Assembly (NCBI RefSeq): GCF_000774145.1
Contig: NZ_KN322983.1
Span: 603,099 to 667,098 of the forward strand
Length of the DNA stretch: 64,000 nucleotides
Reading direction: 5' to 3'
From: Pseudomonas mediterranea CFBP 5447
GTDB taxonomy: Bacteria; Pseudomonadota; Gammaproteobacteria; Pseudomonadales; Pseudomonadaceae
Shown here: positions 25,999 through 34,596 of the stretch, in pieces
Numbering within the stretch: the first letter of the stretch is position 1
How the letters are laid out: every line of letters starts with the position of its first letter
The notes under the pieces: generated by a model
What the model was told of the DNA's origin: nothing
The model's input: only the letters and a program-made list of their open reading frames with translations
The model's database searches: none
Program-made: the position numbers and the translations under genes

Positions 25999-26556
25999 TT
26001 AACGCGCGTCGGTGCGGCCACCTTCTTCCAGTCGAAGCTCAAGGCTCAAGTCATCGCAGCTTTGCGCCCAGGCCGTCAGCCACTGCGGCATGGCCGGCGA
26101 CTGTTCGGCCAAGCCCAGTTCGCGGACAAACTCACCCGGTGCCACCGTGCCTTTGGCCGAGCGGAACAGACCACGCATGATCACCACCCCGACCACACGC
26201 CCGCGACTCATGAAACGGTGCTCCATGACGGTCCATTTGTCATCCCAGCCGAGCAGCCGGGTATGCACCTCGAACGCTTCGAACAGCTTCAATTCCCGCC
26301 GGAACTTGCCCCAGACATCCCCCACGATGGGCACCGCCCGGTTGCGCAGCGCCACTTTGTAGGCGCCGCTGCGCAGCACGTAATCCATGCGGCCAACGTC
26401 GGCCAGGGTGAAGTAGCGGCCGTTGGTGACATGGCGGTTGAGGTCCAGGTCCAGCGGCCATACGCGCATGCGCACCACGGTAGTGTCCAGAGGGCCGATC
26501 AGCTTGCGCCAGGGACGACGAAACAGCATCAGCAACAGTCGGAACCAGAGATTCAT
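25999..26556 (-). CDS. Hotdog-fold thioesterase-like protein
   Basis: A 185-residue single hotdog domain of the 4HBT-like/THEM6 type. The motif L-D-L-N-R-H-V-T-N-G-R-Y corresponds to the thioesterase D-x-N-x-H-V-N-N active loop, with T for the second position. A hydrophobic N-terminal stretch (M-N-L-W-F-R-L-L-L-M-L-F) may associate with membrane. The acyl substrate is unknown. Confidence 0.83.
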   Translation of the reverse strand: MNLWFRLLLMLFRRPWRKLIGPLDTTVVRMRVWPLDLDLNRHVTNGRYFTLADVGRMDYVLRSGAYKVALRNRAVPIVGDVWGKFRRELKLFEAFEVHTRLLGWDDKWTVMEHRFMSRGRVVGVVIMRGLFRSAKGTVAPGEFVRELGLAEQSPAMPQWLTAWAQSCDDLSLELRLEEGGRTDAR

Positions 26557-26782
26557 GAAAACACCGCAAGGGAAAAAAAGCCCACTTTAGACAGGTGCAG
26601 TGGCCTGGGCCAGGTGCGTAAATGACTGTTTTCCCGGAAAACGCGCACTTGGGACATGTTTGAATGCCCGGTCGCTCATACCCAGGTATGAACCGCTAGC
26701 ACCGATGTAGAAATGCCCCTCGTGAGCCGGTCCTTTACAGTGCATGACCCGTGCATCCGGTTACGCGCCGGGGAGGTCCGTC

Positions 26783-28213
26783 ATGATCACGTTTGCACAA
26801 CATCATCCGCTGGTCTGTGGCGTCGTTCTGGTGCTGATCGACCTGGCGCTGTGGCAGTTTATCGGCGCCTCGCGACGTCATCTGCGGATGTGCGCACGTG
26901 TCGGCGTCTTCGTGATGTTCTGCTGGGTCATGACCGCCGCCGGCATCAGCCCGTTGCAACCGCCGCTATGGCCCGACGATGCGATCCTGAACCTGATGGG
27001 CACCGTGCTCGGCATCGGCTGGTGGCTGTTCGCGGCCAGGACCCTGACGGTGCTGCTGGGCAACGGCCTGTTGACCCGTGTCGGCCACAGCGCACGTTTG
27101 CTCCAGGACCTGATGGGCGCGGTCATTTTCCTGATCGGCATCATCGGTGCCGCGGCGTATGTCTTGCAGTTGCCGGTCAAAGGGCTGCTGGCGACCTCCG
27201 GGGCCATGGCGATCATCGTGGGCCTGGCGTTGCAAAGCACCCTCAGCGACATGTTTTCCGGCATCGTGCTCAACACCACCAAGCCTTATCAGATCGATGA
27301 CTGGATCTCCATCGACGGCATCAAGGGCCGGGTGGTGGAGATCGATTGGCGCTCCACTCACCTGATGACCGATACGGGCGGCATGGCGGTGGTGCCCAAC
27401 TCGCTGGCGGCCAAGGCGCGCCTGCTCAACTTCAGCCGACCGGGAGACGCGCACGGGGTCAGTGTCTGCATCGCAGTGCCCAGCCACGTACGCCCGCGTC
27501 GCGTCATCGATGCCCTGGAAAAAGCCTTGCATGGCACCCGGGCGTTACTGCCGGCGTTCTCCGCCAAGGCCTCGGTCAAGGCTTCCCATCTGGAATACAC
27601 CGAATACGAGCTCAAGGGCTTCATCGCCTCGGCCAGGCACAAGACGGAAGTCTGCAACCTGATGTTCGACCTTGCCCATCGCCACCTCGAAGCCTCCGGC
27701 GTCATCTGGGGCAGCGGGCTGGACACTGAGCCCTGGAGCCGCCAGCGCCAGTTGCTGGAGGACGTGCGTATTTTCCGCGCGCTGGATAACGATGAGCGCG
27801 CACGTCTGGCCGACGACATGGCTCCGGTGGACTATCAGGCCGATGAGGTGATCCTGGCATTCGGTGAAGTTGCCGATTGCCTGATGGTCATCAGTAGCGG
27901 GGTGGTTTCCGTCTCGATCCATGACGGCGAGAAAATGGTCGAGGCCGGACGCATGGGACCGGGGGAAATCCTCGGTGAGGAGGGGATCCTGGCCGCTAAT
28001 CCATCGCGAGGCGAATTCCGCGGCATCACCAGCGGACGATTGTTCCGCATCGAAAAAAACGCCCTGTGCCGGGAGCTGGTGCACCTCGGCGAGTTGAAAG
28101 CGGCCTTGAGCAACCTGCAGGGCCAGCGCGAGGAAATCCGCGAGACCGTGGTCATGCAGAAAACCGTCGAGCCCAAGAGAAACCGTTTTCTGCAGTGGTT
28201 GAGGCATAGGTGA
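26783..28213 (+). CDS. Mechanosensitive (MscS-type) channel with C-terminal cyclic-nucleotide-binding domain
   Basis: A 476-residue fusion. Four or so hydrophobic segments precede the MscS pore helix region L-L-A-T-S-G-A-M-A-I-I-V-G-L-A-L-Q-S and the beta domain with D-W-I-S-I-D-G-I-K-G-R-V. Residues about 335-455 form a cNMP-binding domain (V-I-L-A-F-G-E-V-A-D-C-L, M-G-P-G-E-I-L-G-E-E-G-I-L). The usual Arg of the phosphate cassette is shifted or absent in A-A-N-P-S-R-G. GGGAGG lies before ATG 26783. Gating by a nucleotide ligand is inferred. Confidence 0.9.
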   Translation: MITFAQHHPLVCGVVLVLIDLALWQFIGASRRHLRMCARVGVFVMFCWVMTAAGISPLQPPLWPDDAILNLMGTVLGIGWWLFAARTLTVLLGNGLLTRVGHSARLLQDLMGAVIFLIGIIGAAAYVLQLPVKGLLATSGAMAIIVGLALQSTLSDMFSGIVLNTTKPYQIDDWISIDGIKGRVVEIDWRSTHLMTDTGGMAVVPNSLAAKARLLNFSRPGDAHGVSVCIAVPSHVRPRRVIDALEKALHGTRALLPAFSAKASVKASHLEYTEYELKGFIASARHKTEVCNLMFDLAHRHLEASGVIWGSGLDTEPWSRQRQLLEDVRIFRALDNDERARLADDMAPVDYQADEVILAFGEVADCLMVISSGVVSVSIHDGEKMVEAGRMGPGEILGEEGILAANPSRGEFRGITSGRLFRIEKNALCRELVHLGELKAALSNLQGQREEIRETVVMQKTVEPKRNRFLQWLRHR

Positions 28214-28248
28214 ATGCAGCGCCGAGCATCGCTGCAAACCGACCCACC

Positions 28249-28620
28249 GCTATCGCGAGCAGGCTCGCTCCCACAGGGGAGTTGTGGTGTACGTTGAGTC
28301 TGTGAACGCCGGAAAAAAACTGTGGAGCGAGCTTGCTCGCGATGGCGGCTTCGCAGCCAACATCACTGCAAGCTGACCCGCCGCTATCGCGAGCAAGCTC
28401 GCTCCCACAGGAGAGTTGTGGTGTACGTTGAGTCTGTGAACGCCGGAAAAAACTGTGGGAGCGAGCCTGCTCGCGATGGCGCCGGTCCAGCCAACATCAC
28501 TTCAAGCTGACCCACCGCTATCGCGAGCAAGCTCGCTCCCACAGAGGATCTGTGGGTGTACGTTGAATCTGTGAACGCCGGGAAAAAACTGTGGGAGCGA
28601 GCCTGCTCGCGATGGCGTCG
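28249..28620. repeat. Three tandem REPIN units of about 130 bp
   Basis: Each unit holds CGCGAGCAAGCTCGCTCCCA, a spacer containing GTGTACGTTGAGTCTGTGAA and CGCCGGAAAAAA, then an inverse REP. A tail such as AGCCAACATCACTGCAAGCT follows. The three copies begin near 28249, 28379 and 28517. Together they occupy nearly all the gap between the channel gene and ridA. Confidence 0.88.
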
Positions 28621-28661
28621 GCGCGGCCAACCCCACTGCAAGCAAGCGTGCTGCGATGCCT

Positions 28662-29042
28662 TCAGCCCTTGGCCGCCATCGCCGTGACTTCCACCCGCAT
28701 GCCCTCGACCCCCAGTGCCGCCACGCCGATCGCGGCGCGCACTGGCCAGGGTTTGGCGAAGAAGCGTTTGTACACTTCGTTGAAGGCGGCGCGTTCGGTC
28801 ATGTCGGTGAGGTAGATGGTCAGGTGCATGACCCGGTCCAGGGAGCTGCCGGCACGCTCCAGCGCAGTCTTGAGCGCTTGCAAGGTGCATTCGCTCTGCA
28901 GGGTGATATCGCCCAGTTCCAGGCTGCCGTCGGCGCGGGTCGGGATCTGGGTGGTGACCAGCAGGCCGCCGAAGCCGGCGACGTCGGAGGAGATGGAGTC
29001 CGCATCCGGGTCGGGAGTGAACGTGATGTCTGGGTTAGCCAT
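28662..29042 (-). CDS. RidA-family (YjgF/YER057c/UK114) protein
   Basis: A 126-residue single-domain Rid protein; archetypes deaminate reactive enamines/imines. The motif R-A-A-I-G-V-A-A-L holds the Arg that in RidA binds substrate carboxylate. The stretch L-K-T-A-L-E-R-A-G-S-S-L-D-R-V is typical. GAGGTGCCGC precedes the ATG at 29042. It is not clustered with a catabolic operon. Confidence 0.87.
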   Translation of the reverse strand: MANPDITFTPDPDADSISSDVAGFGGLLVTTQIPTRADGSLELGDITLQSECTLQALKTALERAGSSLDRVMHLTIYLTDMTERAAFNEVYKRFFAKPWPVRAAIGVAALGVEGMRVEVTAMAAKG

Positions 29043-29111
29043 GCGGCACCTCATGCAGGAAAGGAAAAACACGCAGTCTACCGTCCATTGGTGCGCCGTT
29101 CCCGGTTTCCT

Positions 29112-29978
29112 TTATCTATCCTCGTTGCGCACCAGCGCCCGAATGTAGGCTTCAAGCGTGGTGGTGCCGCGCAACCCATCCTCGGCAACCTCGAAGCCGC
29201 TGTCGACGCTGACCTCGGTCATCCGCGTGTAGGATTGCGCGGCGGCAGGGCTGAAGCCGAGGTCCAGGAAAGCCTGTTCCCAACGGTCCCTCGGTATTAC
29301 CTGCACCTCGACCGGCCGGCCGAGCGCCTGGGAAAAAGCCTGCGCGACATCGTTGGGTGAATACAGGCGAGGCCCCTGTACATAACGAACGCCAGTGTCG
29401 GTCAGCGGCGACAACAGTCGCGTCGCCGCCATTTCGCCCATGTCCCGGGGGGCAACCATGGGCAGCGCCAGGTCGGCGGGAAGCAGGGTGGGCAGCTTGC
29501 CTGTAGCGCGGACGGTGTCGAGCAGGCCGTCCCAGTTGCTCATGTAGTAAACGGCGCGATTGATTGCCGCCGGGATCGATTGCTTGCGCAAGCCTTCCTC
29601 CAGCCCCCACAAGACACTGAGGTCGCCAAGTCGCTCACCGGGTTGGGCGCCGGCGGTGGATTGGGCGACGATCTTCTCGAGGCCCGAGCCGTCCAGCGCG
29701 GCGAGAATGTTGGCCACGGTGTGCCGTTCCACCGCATCGGTATCGGTACTCGGAGGGGCTGGCGGGTTGAGGAGCAAAGCCCGGCGCCCGAGTCGGAAGG
29801 CGGCCCGCAACGAGTCGATATCCTGCGCATCCGCCTCGACGATCCGAGCGCCTTTGGCGCGCCATTGCTCCCCATGGGCGGCGTTGCGGGTCAGGACAAT
29901 CACCGGCGCTGCCTGGGCCAGCAGCGCCTCGACGGTGGCCGAGCCAACATGTCCTGTCCCCCCCATGATCACATACAT
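29112..29978 (-). CDS. NAD(P)-binding NmrA/SDR-type protein
   Basis: A 288-residue atypical short-chain dehydrogenase. The N-terminal Rossmann motif is G-G-T-G-H-V-G-S-A-T. There is no Y-x-x-x-K pair in usual position; N-R-A-V-Y-Y-M-S-N-W-D matches NmrA-like proteins, which act as sensors or reductases. Lies next to the SRAP-like gene with 20 bases between, on the same strand. Confidence 0.83.
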   Translation of the reverse strand: MYVIMGGTGHVGSATVEALLAQAAPVIVLTRNAAHGEQWRAKGARIVEADAQDIDSLRAAFRLGRRALLLNPPAPPSTDTDAVERHTVANILAALDGSGLEKIVAQSTAGAQPGERLGDLSVLWGLEEGLRKQSIPAAINRAVYYMSNWDGLLDTVRATGKLPTLLPADLALPMVAPRDMGEMAATRLLSPLTDTGVRYVQGPRLYSPNDVAQAFSQALGRPVEVQVIPRDRWEQAFLDLGFSPAAAQSYTRMTEVSVDSGFEVAEDGLRGTTTLEAYIRALVRNEDR

Positions 29979-29998
29979 GTTTCACCTCCCGCCCAGGG

Positions 29999-30673
29999 TC
30001 AAAGGTTGACCGGTATCTGGGTCGTCATCGCCGGTTCAAGGTGCGGTTCCGCGCTGTTCAGGCGCTCTGCCAATTGTTGTGCCTGCTCCCATCCGAAATC
30101 GGGCTCCAACCAATCGAGTGCCTCGTCTGCGCTCAAGGCCAGGACACGCTGCTGTTGGCTGGCAAGATCGCCATAGGTCACCAGGGCCAGGCCGTCGCAG
30201 CCCAAGGCGGTTTCGCTGGCCTGGGCCAGGGCGGCCAGGAAAATCGGGGCCGATTGCCGGGACGTCGTGTAGCTTGAATGTTGCAGCTGGGAGTCGGCGG
30301 GCGCTTGCGACTCGTACCAGCCCTCCACGGCCACCAGTACCCGACCTTCGCGCTTGATGGGGTCAAAGACCTTGGAGCGCATCACCAGGTGCAGCGGCAG
30401 ATGCGTCATCGGGGGCATCGTTCCCACCGACCATATGGGCGACCAGCCCCAGCGAACCTTGATGGACTCCAGGTGCCCGCCACGACGGCGAATGGCGCTG
30501 ACTTGCATGTTCGGCTTGATCAGGCTGTGCCGTTCCTGTGGCCCGGTGGGTGCTGTCCTGTACAAGTCCAGGTGCGTCACGCCGGTATCGAAACGTCCGT
30601 CCGGCGTGTCTCGCTGGGCGAAATACGCCAAGGCGTCTTTTGAGGAAACGTGCTGAACAAAACCCTCACACAT
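29999..30673 (-). CDS. Divergent SRAP (YedK/HMCES)-like protein
   Basis: A 224-residue protein of the SOS-response-associated peptidase fold, whose Cys2 in YedK forms a thiazolidine crosslink with abasic DNA. Cys2 is kept (M-C-E-G-F), as are V-R-W-G-W-S-P-I-W and the Glu-bearing V-E-G-W-Y-E. The N-A-R-A/S-E segment, carrying the conserved Asn, reads V-M-R-S-K here, and the late His of H-x-R-M-P is not found. It may therefore bind but process abasic sites differently. Probably cotranscribed with the NmrA-like gene. Confidence 0.8.
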   Translation of the reverse strand: MCEGFVQHVSSKDALAYFAQRDTPDGRFDTGVTHLDLYRTAPTGPQERHSLIKPNMQVSAIRRRGGHLESIKVRWGWSPIWSVGTMPPMTHLPLHLVMRSKVFDPIKREGRVLVAVEGWYESQAPADSQLQHSSYTTSRQSAPIFLAALAQASETALGCDGLALVTYGDLASQQQRVLALSADEALDWLEPDFGWEQAQQLAERLNSAEPHLEPAMTTQIPVNL

Positions 30674-30867
30674 GGCGAAAACTCCCGGAATCGAAACGCA
30701 ACGGATCGTCGCGCTAGCCGTTCGAGTCTCGACTCCTCCAGCGCGTCATCACTGATTTCAGTGGTGTCATGTAGGTCCGAGCCGTGCGCGGGGGCTTGGT
30801 TCGAAAAAACTTCAAAGCGGGGAGACGAGCGGCTGTAGCCGTCTGCGCGAGACAGTGCAGCGGAGTC

Positions 30868-31770
30868 TCAGCGCTCCCGATTCCCGTTGATGAAATCCAC
30901 GAAAGCCCGCAACGGCGAGGGCAGATAGCGCCGGCCGGGGTAGTAGAGATACGGCCCGCTGAAACCCTGCCACCAGGGTTCCAGCACCGGCACCAGTGCA
31001 CCGCTGTCCAGATGGGGTTTGAGCCAGTCCTCGAACAGGTAGATCACGCCTAGCCCATCCAGCGCGGCTTTTATGGCCAGGTCCACCGCGCCTGCCACGC
31101 GGAAAACCAAGGGGCCGCCCGGGTCCACGCTGACGGTTTCGCCGTCACGTTCGTATTCCCAGAGCGGCATGGCCCCGCTGGGGAATTTGCCCCGCAGGCA
31201 GGCGTGCTGGAGCAGATCCCGAGGGTGTTCCGGGCGCCCCCTGGCCTGGACGTAGGCCGGCGAGGCGGCGGTTGCGAAGCGCTGCACGCGTGGGCCGATG
31301 GGAAGGGCGATCATGTCTTGTTCGAGGCGGTCGTCGTAGCGAATGCCGGCATCACACCCCGCCGCGAGCATGTCGACGAAACTTTCTTCGGTGATGATCT
31401 CCAGGCGAATGTCGGGGTAGCTTTGCAGAAACGGAGTGATGATCGAGGGCAATACCAGCGTCGCTGCACTGACCGGCACATTCAGCCTGAGGGTGCCCGA
31501 AGGGCGGTCACGGAATTCGTTGACCACGTCCAGCGCGGATTCGACTTCACCCAGGGCCGGCACGATGCGCTCCATCAACCGGGCGCCGGCCTCGGTCGGC
31601 ACCACACTGCGGGTGGTGCGGTTGAGCAGGCGCACGCCGAGCCGGCTTTCCATCCGTCGTACGGCATCGCTGAGGCTGGAGGCGGATTTGCCGCTCAGCC
31701 GAGCGCCTTCGCGAAACCCCTTTGCATTGACCACGGCCACGAAGGACAGCAGGTCTTGAATATCCGTCAT
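30868..31770 (-). CDS. LysR-family transcriptional regulator
   Basis: A 300-residue LTTR. The winged HTH spans residues 1-60 (G-F-R-E-G-A-R-L-S-G-K-S-A-S-S-L-S-D-A-V), and the effector domain starts near residue 90 (G-T-L-R-L-N-V-P-V-S). The start M-T-D-I-Q-D-L at 31770 is typical. It is divergent from the aldo/keto reductase gene over 100 bases and probably controls it. Gap 30674-30867 shows no gene. Confidence 0.9.
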   Translation of the reverse strand: MTDIQDLLSFVAVVNAKGFREGARLSGKSASSLSDAVRRMESRLGVRLLNRTTRSVVPTEAGARLMERIVPALGEVESALDVVNEFRDRPSGTLRLNVPVSAATLVLPSIITPFLQSYPDIRLEIITEESFVDMLAAGCDAGIRYDDRLEQDMIALPIGPRVQRFATAASPAYVQARGRPEHPRDLLQHACLRGKFPSGAMPLWEYERDGETVSVDPGGPLVFRVAGAVDLAIKAALDGLGVIYLFEDWLKPHLDSGALVPVLEPWWQGFSGPYLYYPGRRYLPSPLRAFVDFINGNRER

Positions 31771-31870
31771 AGTGTTCTCTGTGCCGTACAACCCGTGCGG
31801 ATTGCACCTGATTATCAGTGGAGTGGTCAACGCCTATAGTCGGCTCACGCATTAATCCAAGGGGTACGCG

Positions 31871-32734
31871 ATGAGCAAGGTAGACAAGGCAGGCAGTTTT
31901 TTACTGGGTGACCGCAAGGTCAATCGCATGGGCTATGGCGCGATGCAACTGGCGGGGCCGCACGTGTTCGGGCCACCGAAAGACCCGGCAGCGGCCGTCG
32001 CCGTGCTGCGTGAGGCCTTGGCGGCCGGGGTCAATCATATCGATACCGCTGACTTCTACGGCCCCCATGTCACCAACCGCCTGATTCGCGAAGCACTGCA
32101 CCCTTATGCCAGTGATCTGGTGATCGTCACCAAGGTGGGCGCCGTCCGGGGCACCGACGCTTCGTGGAATCCCGCCTTGAGTCCCGCCGAGTTGACCCAG
32201 GCCGTCCACGACAACTTGCGCAACCTGGGCGTGGACGTATTGGACGTGGTCAACCTGCGGGCCTGGGGCAACATGCAAGCGCCCACGGAGGACTCCATCG
32301 AGGAATCGTTCAGCGCATTGGCGCAGTTGCAACAGCAGGGTCTCATCCGCCACCTGGGGCTGAGCAACGTCACGGCTGCGCAGGTCAAGCAAGCCCAGGG
32401 TATCGCCAACGTGGTGTGTGTGCAGAACCACTACAACCTGACCCATCGAGGCGACGAGCAACTGATCGCCGACCTGAATCGGCAGGGTATCGCCTACGTG
32501 CCGTTCTTCCCCCTGGGTGGTTTCACACCGTTGCAATCGCAGACCCTCTCCAGTGTCGCGGCGCGCCTGGAGGCGTCACCGCTGTGCGTTGCGTTGGCGT
32601 GGCTGCTGCAACGCTCGCCGAATCTGCTGCTGATTCCCGGCACGTCGTCGGTGGCGCACTTGCGGGAAAACCTCACGGCGAGCGAGCTGCGGATTCCGGC
32701 GCCGATGCTGGCCGAGCTGGACGCATTGGCCTGA
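31871..32734 (+). CDS. Aldo/keto reductase-family oxidoreductase (YdbC-like)
   Basis: A 287-residue TIM-barrel AKR. Catalytic Asp58, Tyr63 and Lys88 are present in H-I-D-T-A-D-F-Y-G and V-T-K-V-G. The fourth position, His in most AKRs, is replaced in V-V-N-L-R-A-W-G, as in the YdbC-type subgroup. The NADPH-binding end I-P-G-T-S-S-V-A-H-L-R-E-N is clear. Probably under control of the divergent LysR. Confidence 0.88.
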   Translation: MSKVDKAGSFLLGDRKVNRMGYGAMQLAGPHVFGPPKDPAAAVAVLREALAAGVNHIDTADFYGPHVTNRLIREALHPYASDLVIVTKVGAVRGTDASWNPALSPAELTQAVHDNLRNLGVDVLDVVNLRAWGNMQAPTEDSIEESFSALAQLQQQGLIRHLGLSNVTAAQVKQAQGIANVVCVQNHYNLTHRGDEQLIADLNRQGIAYVPFFPLGGFTPLQSQTLSSVAARLEASPLCVALAWLLQRSPNLLLIPGTSSVAHLRENLTASELRIPAPMLAELDALA

Positions 32735-32743
32735 CGCATTGGC

Positions 32744-33520
32744 CTAAGCGAACGCCAGTGTCTCGCCGTCTTCGGGTATTCGCAGCCGGCTTCCGAGCCC
32801 GGCCATTGCCGCGGCGTCGCGCAGGGCTGTTCGCGTCGTCGGGCAATGGCTGATTGCTTCGAGGTGATTGGCGACCACGGTTCCGCGAGACAGGCGGGTG
32901 AACTCGATGGCTGCTTCAATCCCCATGATGATATCGCCGCCCAGATCGAACCGTGCGCCGCCTGCCGGAACCACACTGACCTGGGGTTGATGGCGCAGCA
33001 CGCACTCACGCACGGTGGGGGTGAGCAGGGTGTCGCCGGTGAGGTAGACGCTGGGCTCGCCGGGTAGCTCGATCAGGTAACCGACGCCGTGTTCCATCAG
33101 CTTGCCCACCAGGCCGCGTCCGTGGGTGCACCTGACGGAGCGCAGGGTGCCGCCGAGAAACCGATTGGCCTGGTCAGGGTCCTTGGCGAGCGGCTGGACA
33201 TTCAAGCCGCGTTTGGCGAGGTAGCCGGCGTCGTGGGCCGTGCAGATGACAGGAATCTGTTTTTCCCTCAGCCACCGTTTGGCGGCGCGGTCCAGATGAT
33301 CGAAATGGCCTTTCTGGCAGTGCGTGATCAGGCAGTGAGTGACGCTCTCCAAGGCTTCTGCCGTCGCGGCCGGCAGTTCCACCAGCGGATTACGCTGGGT
33401 GGCGCCGAACAGCCGCAACGGCGGCAGCGTGCCCTTGCCGGCCAGCATCGGATCGACGAGCAGGCGATACGGGCCGGATTCGAGGATGATCGTGGCGTTG
33501 CGGATCTGCTGGATCTTCAT
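32744..33520 (-). CDS. Metallo-beta-lactamase-fold hydrolase
   Basis: A 258-residue MBL-fold protein. The metal motif reads T-H-C-Q-K-G-H-F-D-H, a variant of the H-x-H-x-D-H site with a longer first spacing. Later ligands probably include H in C-T-H-G-R-G, D in L-T-G-D-T-L-L and H in V-A-N-H-L-E-A. AGGA precedes the ATG at 33520. It is convergent with the AKR gene and divergent from the GlxA-type regulator. Substrate unknown. Confidence 0.85.
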   Translation of the reverse strand: MKIQQIRNATIILESGPYRLLVDPMLAGKGTLPPLRLFGATQRNPLVELPAATAEALESVTHCLITHCQKGHFDHLDRAAKRWLREKQIPVICTAHDAGYLAKRGLNVQPLAKDPDQANRFLGGTLRSVRCTHGRGLVGKLMEHGVGYLIELPGEPSVYLTGDTLLTPTVRECVLRHQPQVSVVPAGGARFDLGGDIIMGIEAAIEFTRLSRGTVVANHLEAISHCPTTRTALRDAAAMAGLGSRLRIPEDGETLAFA

Positions 33521-33615
33521 GAAGCATTCCTGGATAGGGGGCGAGGGCTCCATGGTGCCGGCCCGGGTCAATGGGCATAATGGCCGGATCTGACATCATT
33601 GATTCATTTCATGCC

Positions 33616-34584
33616 ATGCCCCAGACAATCCGAATCGGTCTACTGCTGTTCCCCGGTTGCATGCCCGCCGGCCTGTTCGCCTTCGCCGACCTGCTGCACG
33701 CAGCCAATCGCAGAAAGGGGCGGACGCTGTTCGAGGCTACCTATGTCGCCCAGCAGACGGGTTCGGTGACGTGTGCTCATGGCATCAGCCTCCAGGCGCA
33801 GGCGGCGCTGGCGGATATCGAGCTGGACGCCATCCTTGTGCCCGGTTTCTGGGCCGAGTCGGCCGAACAGGTGGATGCGCTTGTTGCCGGGCAGGCGCTG
33901 CTGGTGAAGGCACTGTCGAAACAGCCCCGCCGCCTTCAGCTCTGGGCCTATTGCACGGGCGTCTGCCTGTTGGCTGCGGCCGGCCGGTTGGACGGGCAGG
34001 GCGCGACGGTGACGTGGTGGCTGGCGCAGGCAATGCAGGCGCGGTATCGCAACGTGCGTTGGCAAAGCGAGCAGAACTGCGTGTTCAACGAACAGACCGC
34101 CACCGCCTCGGGGGTGAACGGTTATTTGCCCATCGCTGAAAAACTGATCGAGCGAAGTGTCAGCCGTGATGCGCTGCGCGACATCACCCGGTTGATGGTG
34201 CTACCACGTCCGGCCGTCCCTCATGCGGCATTCCAGGGCATTGCCCTGATCCAGCAGCCCGACGGGTTGTTGCGCCGGTTGCACGGGCTGATCGAGCAAA
34301 TGCCGGCGGAGCGGATCACGGTCAAGACGCTGGCGGACCGGCTCGCCATGTCCGAGCGCACGCTCGCGCGCAAGGTCGGCAGTGAGACGGGCCAGACCGT
34401 CGCTGCGTACGCCCGATGCATCAAGTTGAACCAGGTTGGCGAGCGCCTGACGCTGACTTCGCTGCCCCTTGCCAGCATCGGCGCGGAGCTGGGTTTCAGC
34501 AGCAGTTCCAACCTGCAACGGATGTTCAAGGCGCTGACGGGGCTGACGCCGGTGGAGTACCGGCGCCAGTTCGGTCGCGTGTGA
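33616..34584 (+). CDS. GlxA-type AraC-family regulator with DJ-1/PfpI domain
   Basis: A 322-residue regulator with an N-terminal DJ-1/PfpI-like domain (A-Y-C-T-G-V-C-L-L-A-A-A-G around residue 115, nucleophile-elbow Cys kept) and a C-terminal AraC HTH from about residue 220 (A-M-S-E-R-T-L-A-R-K-V, then G-F-S-S-S-S-N-L-Q-R-M-F-K). Divergent from the MBL gene, which is its probable target. The start at 33616 gives the family N-terminus. Confidence 0.88.
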   Translation: MPQTIRIGLLLFPGCMPAGLFAFADLLHAANRRKGRTLFEATYVAQQTGSVTCAHGISLQAQAALADIELDAILVPGFWAESAEQVDALVAGQALLVKALSKQPRRLQLWAYCTGVCLLAAAGRLDGQGATVTWWLAQAMQARYRNVRWQSEQNCVFNEQTATASGVNGYLPIAEKLIERSVSRDALRDITRLMVLPRPAVPHAAFQGIALIQQPDGLLRRLHGLIEQMPAERITVKTLADRLAMSERTLARKVGSETGQTVAAYARCIKLNQVGERLTLTSLPLASIGAELGFSSSSNLQRMFKALTGLTPVEYRRQFGRV

Positions 34585-34596
34585 GGCCGTGAAACG

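Noticed and set aside
28249..28620. CRISPR-like array
   Set aside because: The repeated units are inverted REP palindromes with similar, not unique, spacers and there are no cas genes.
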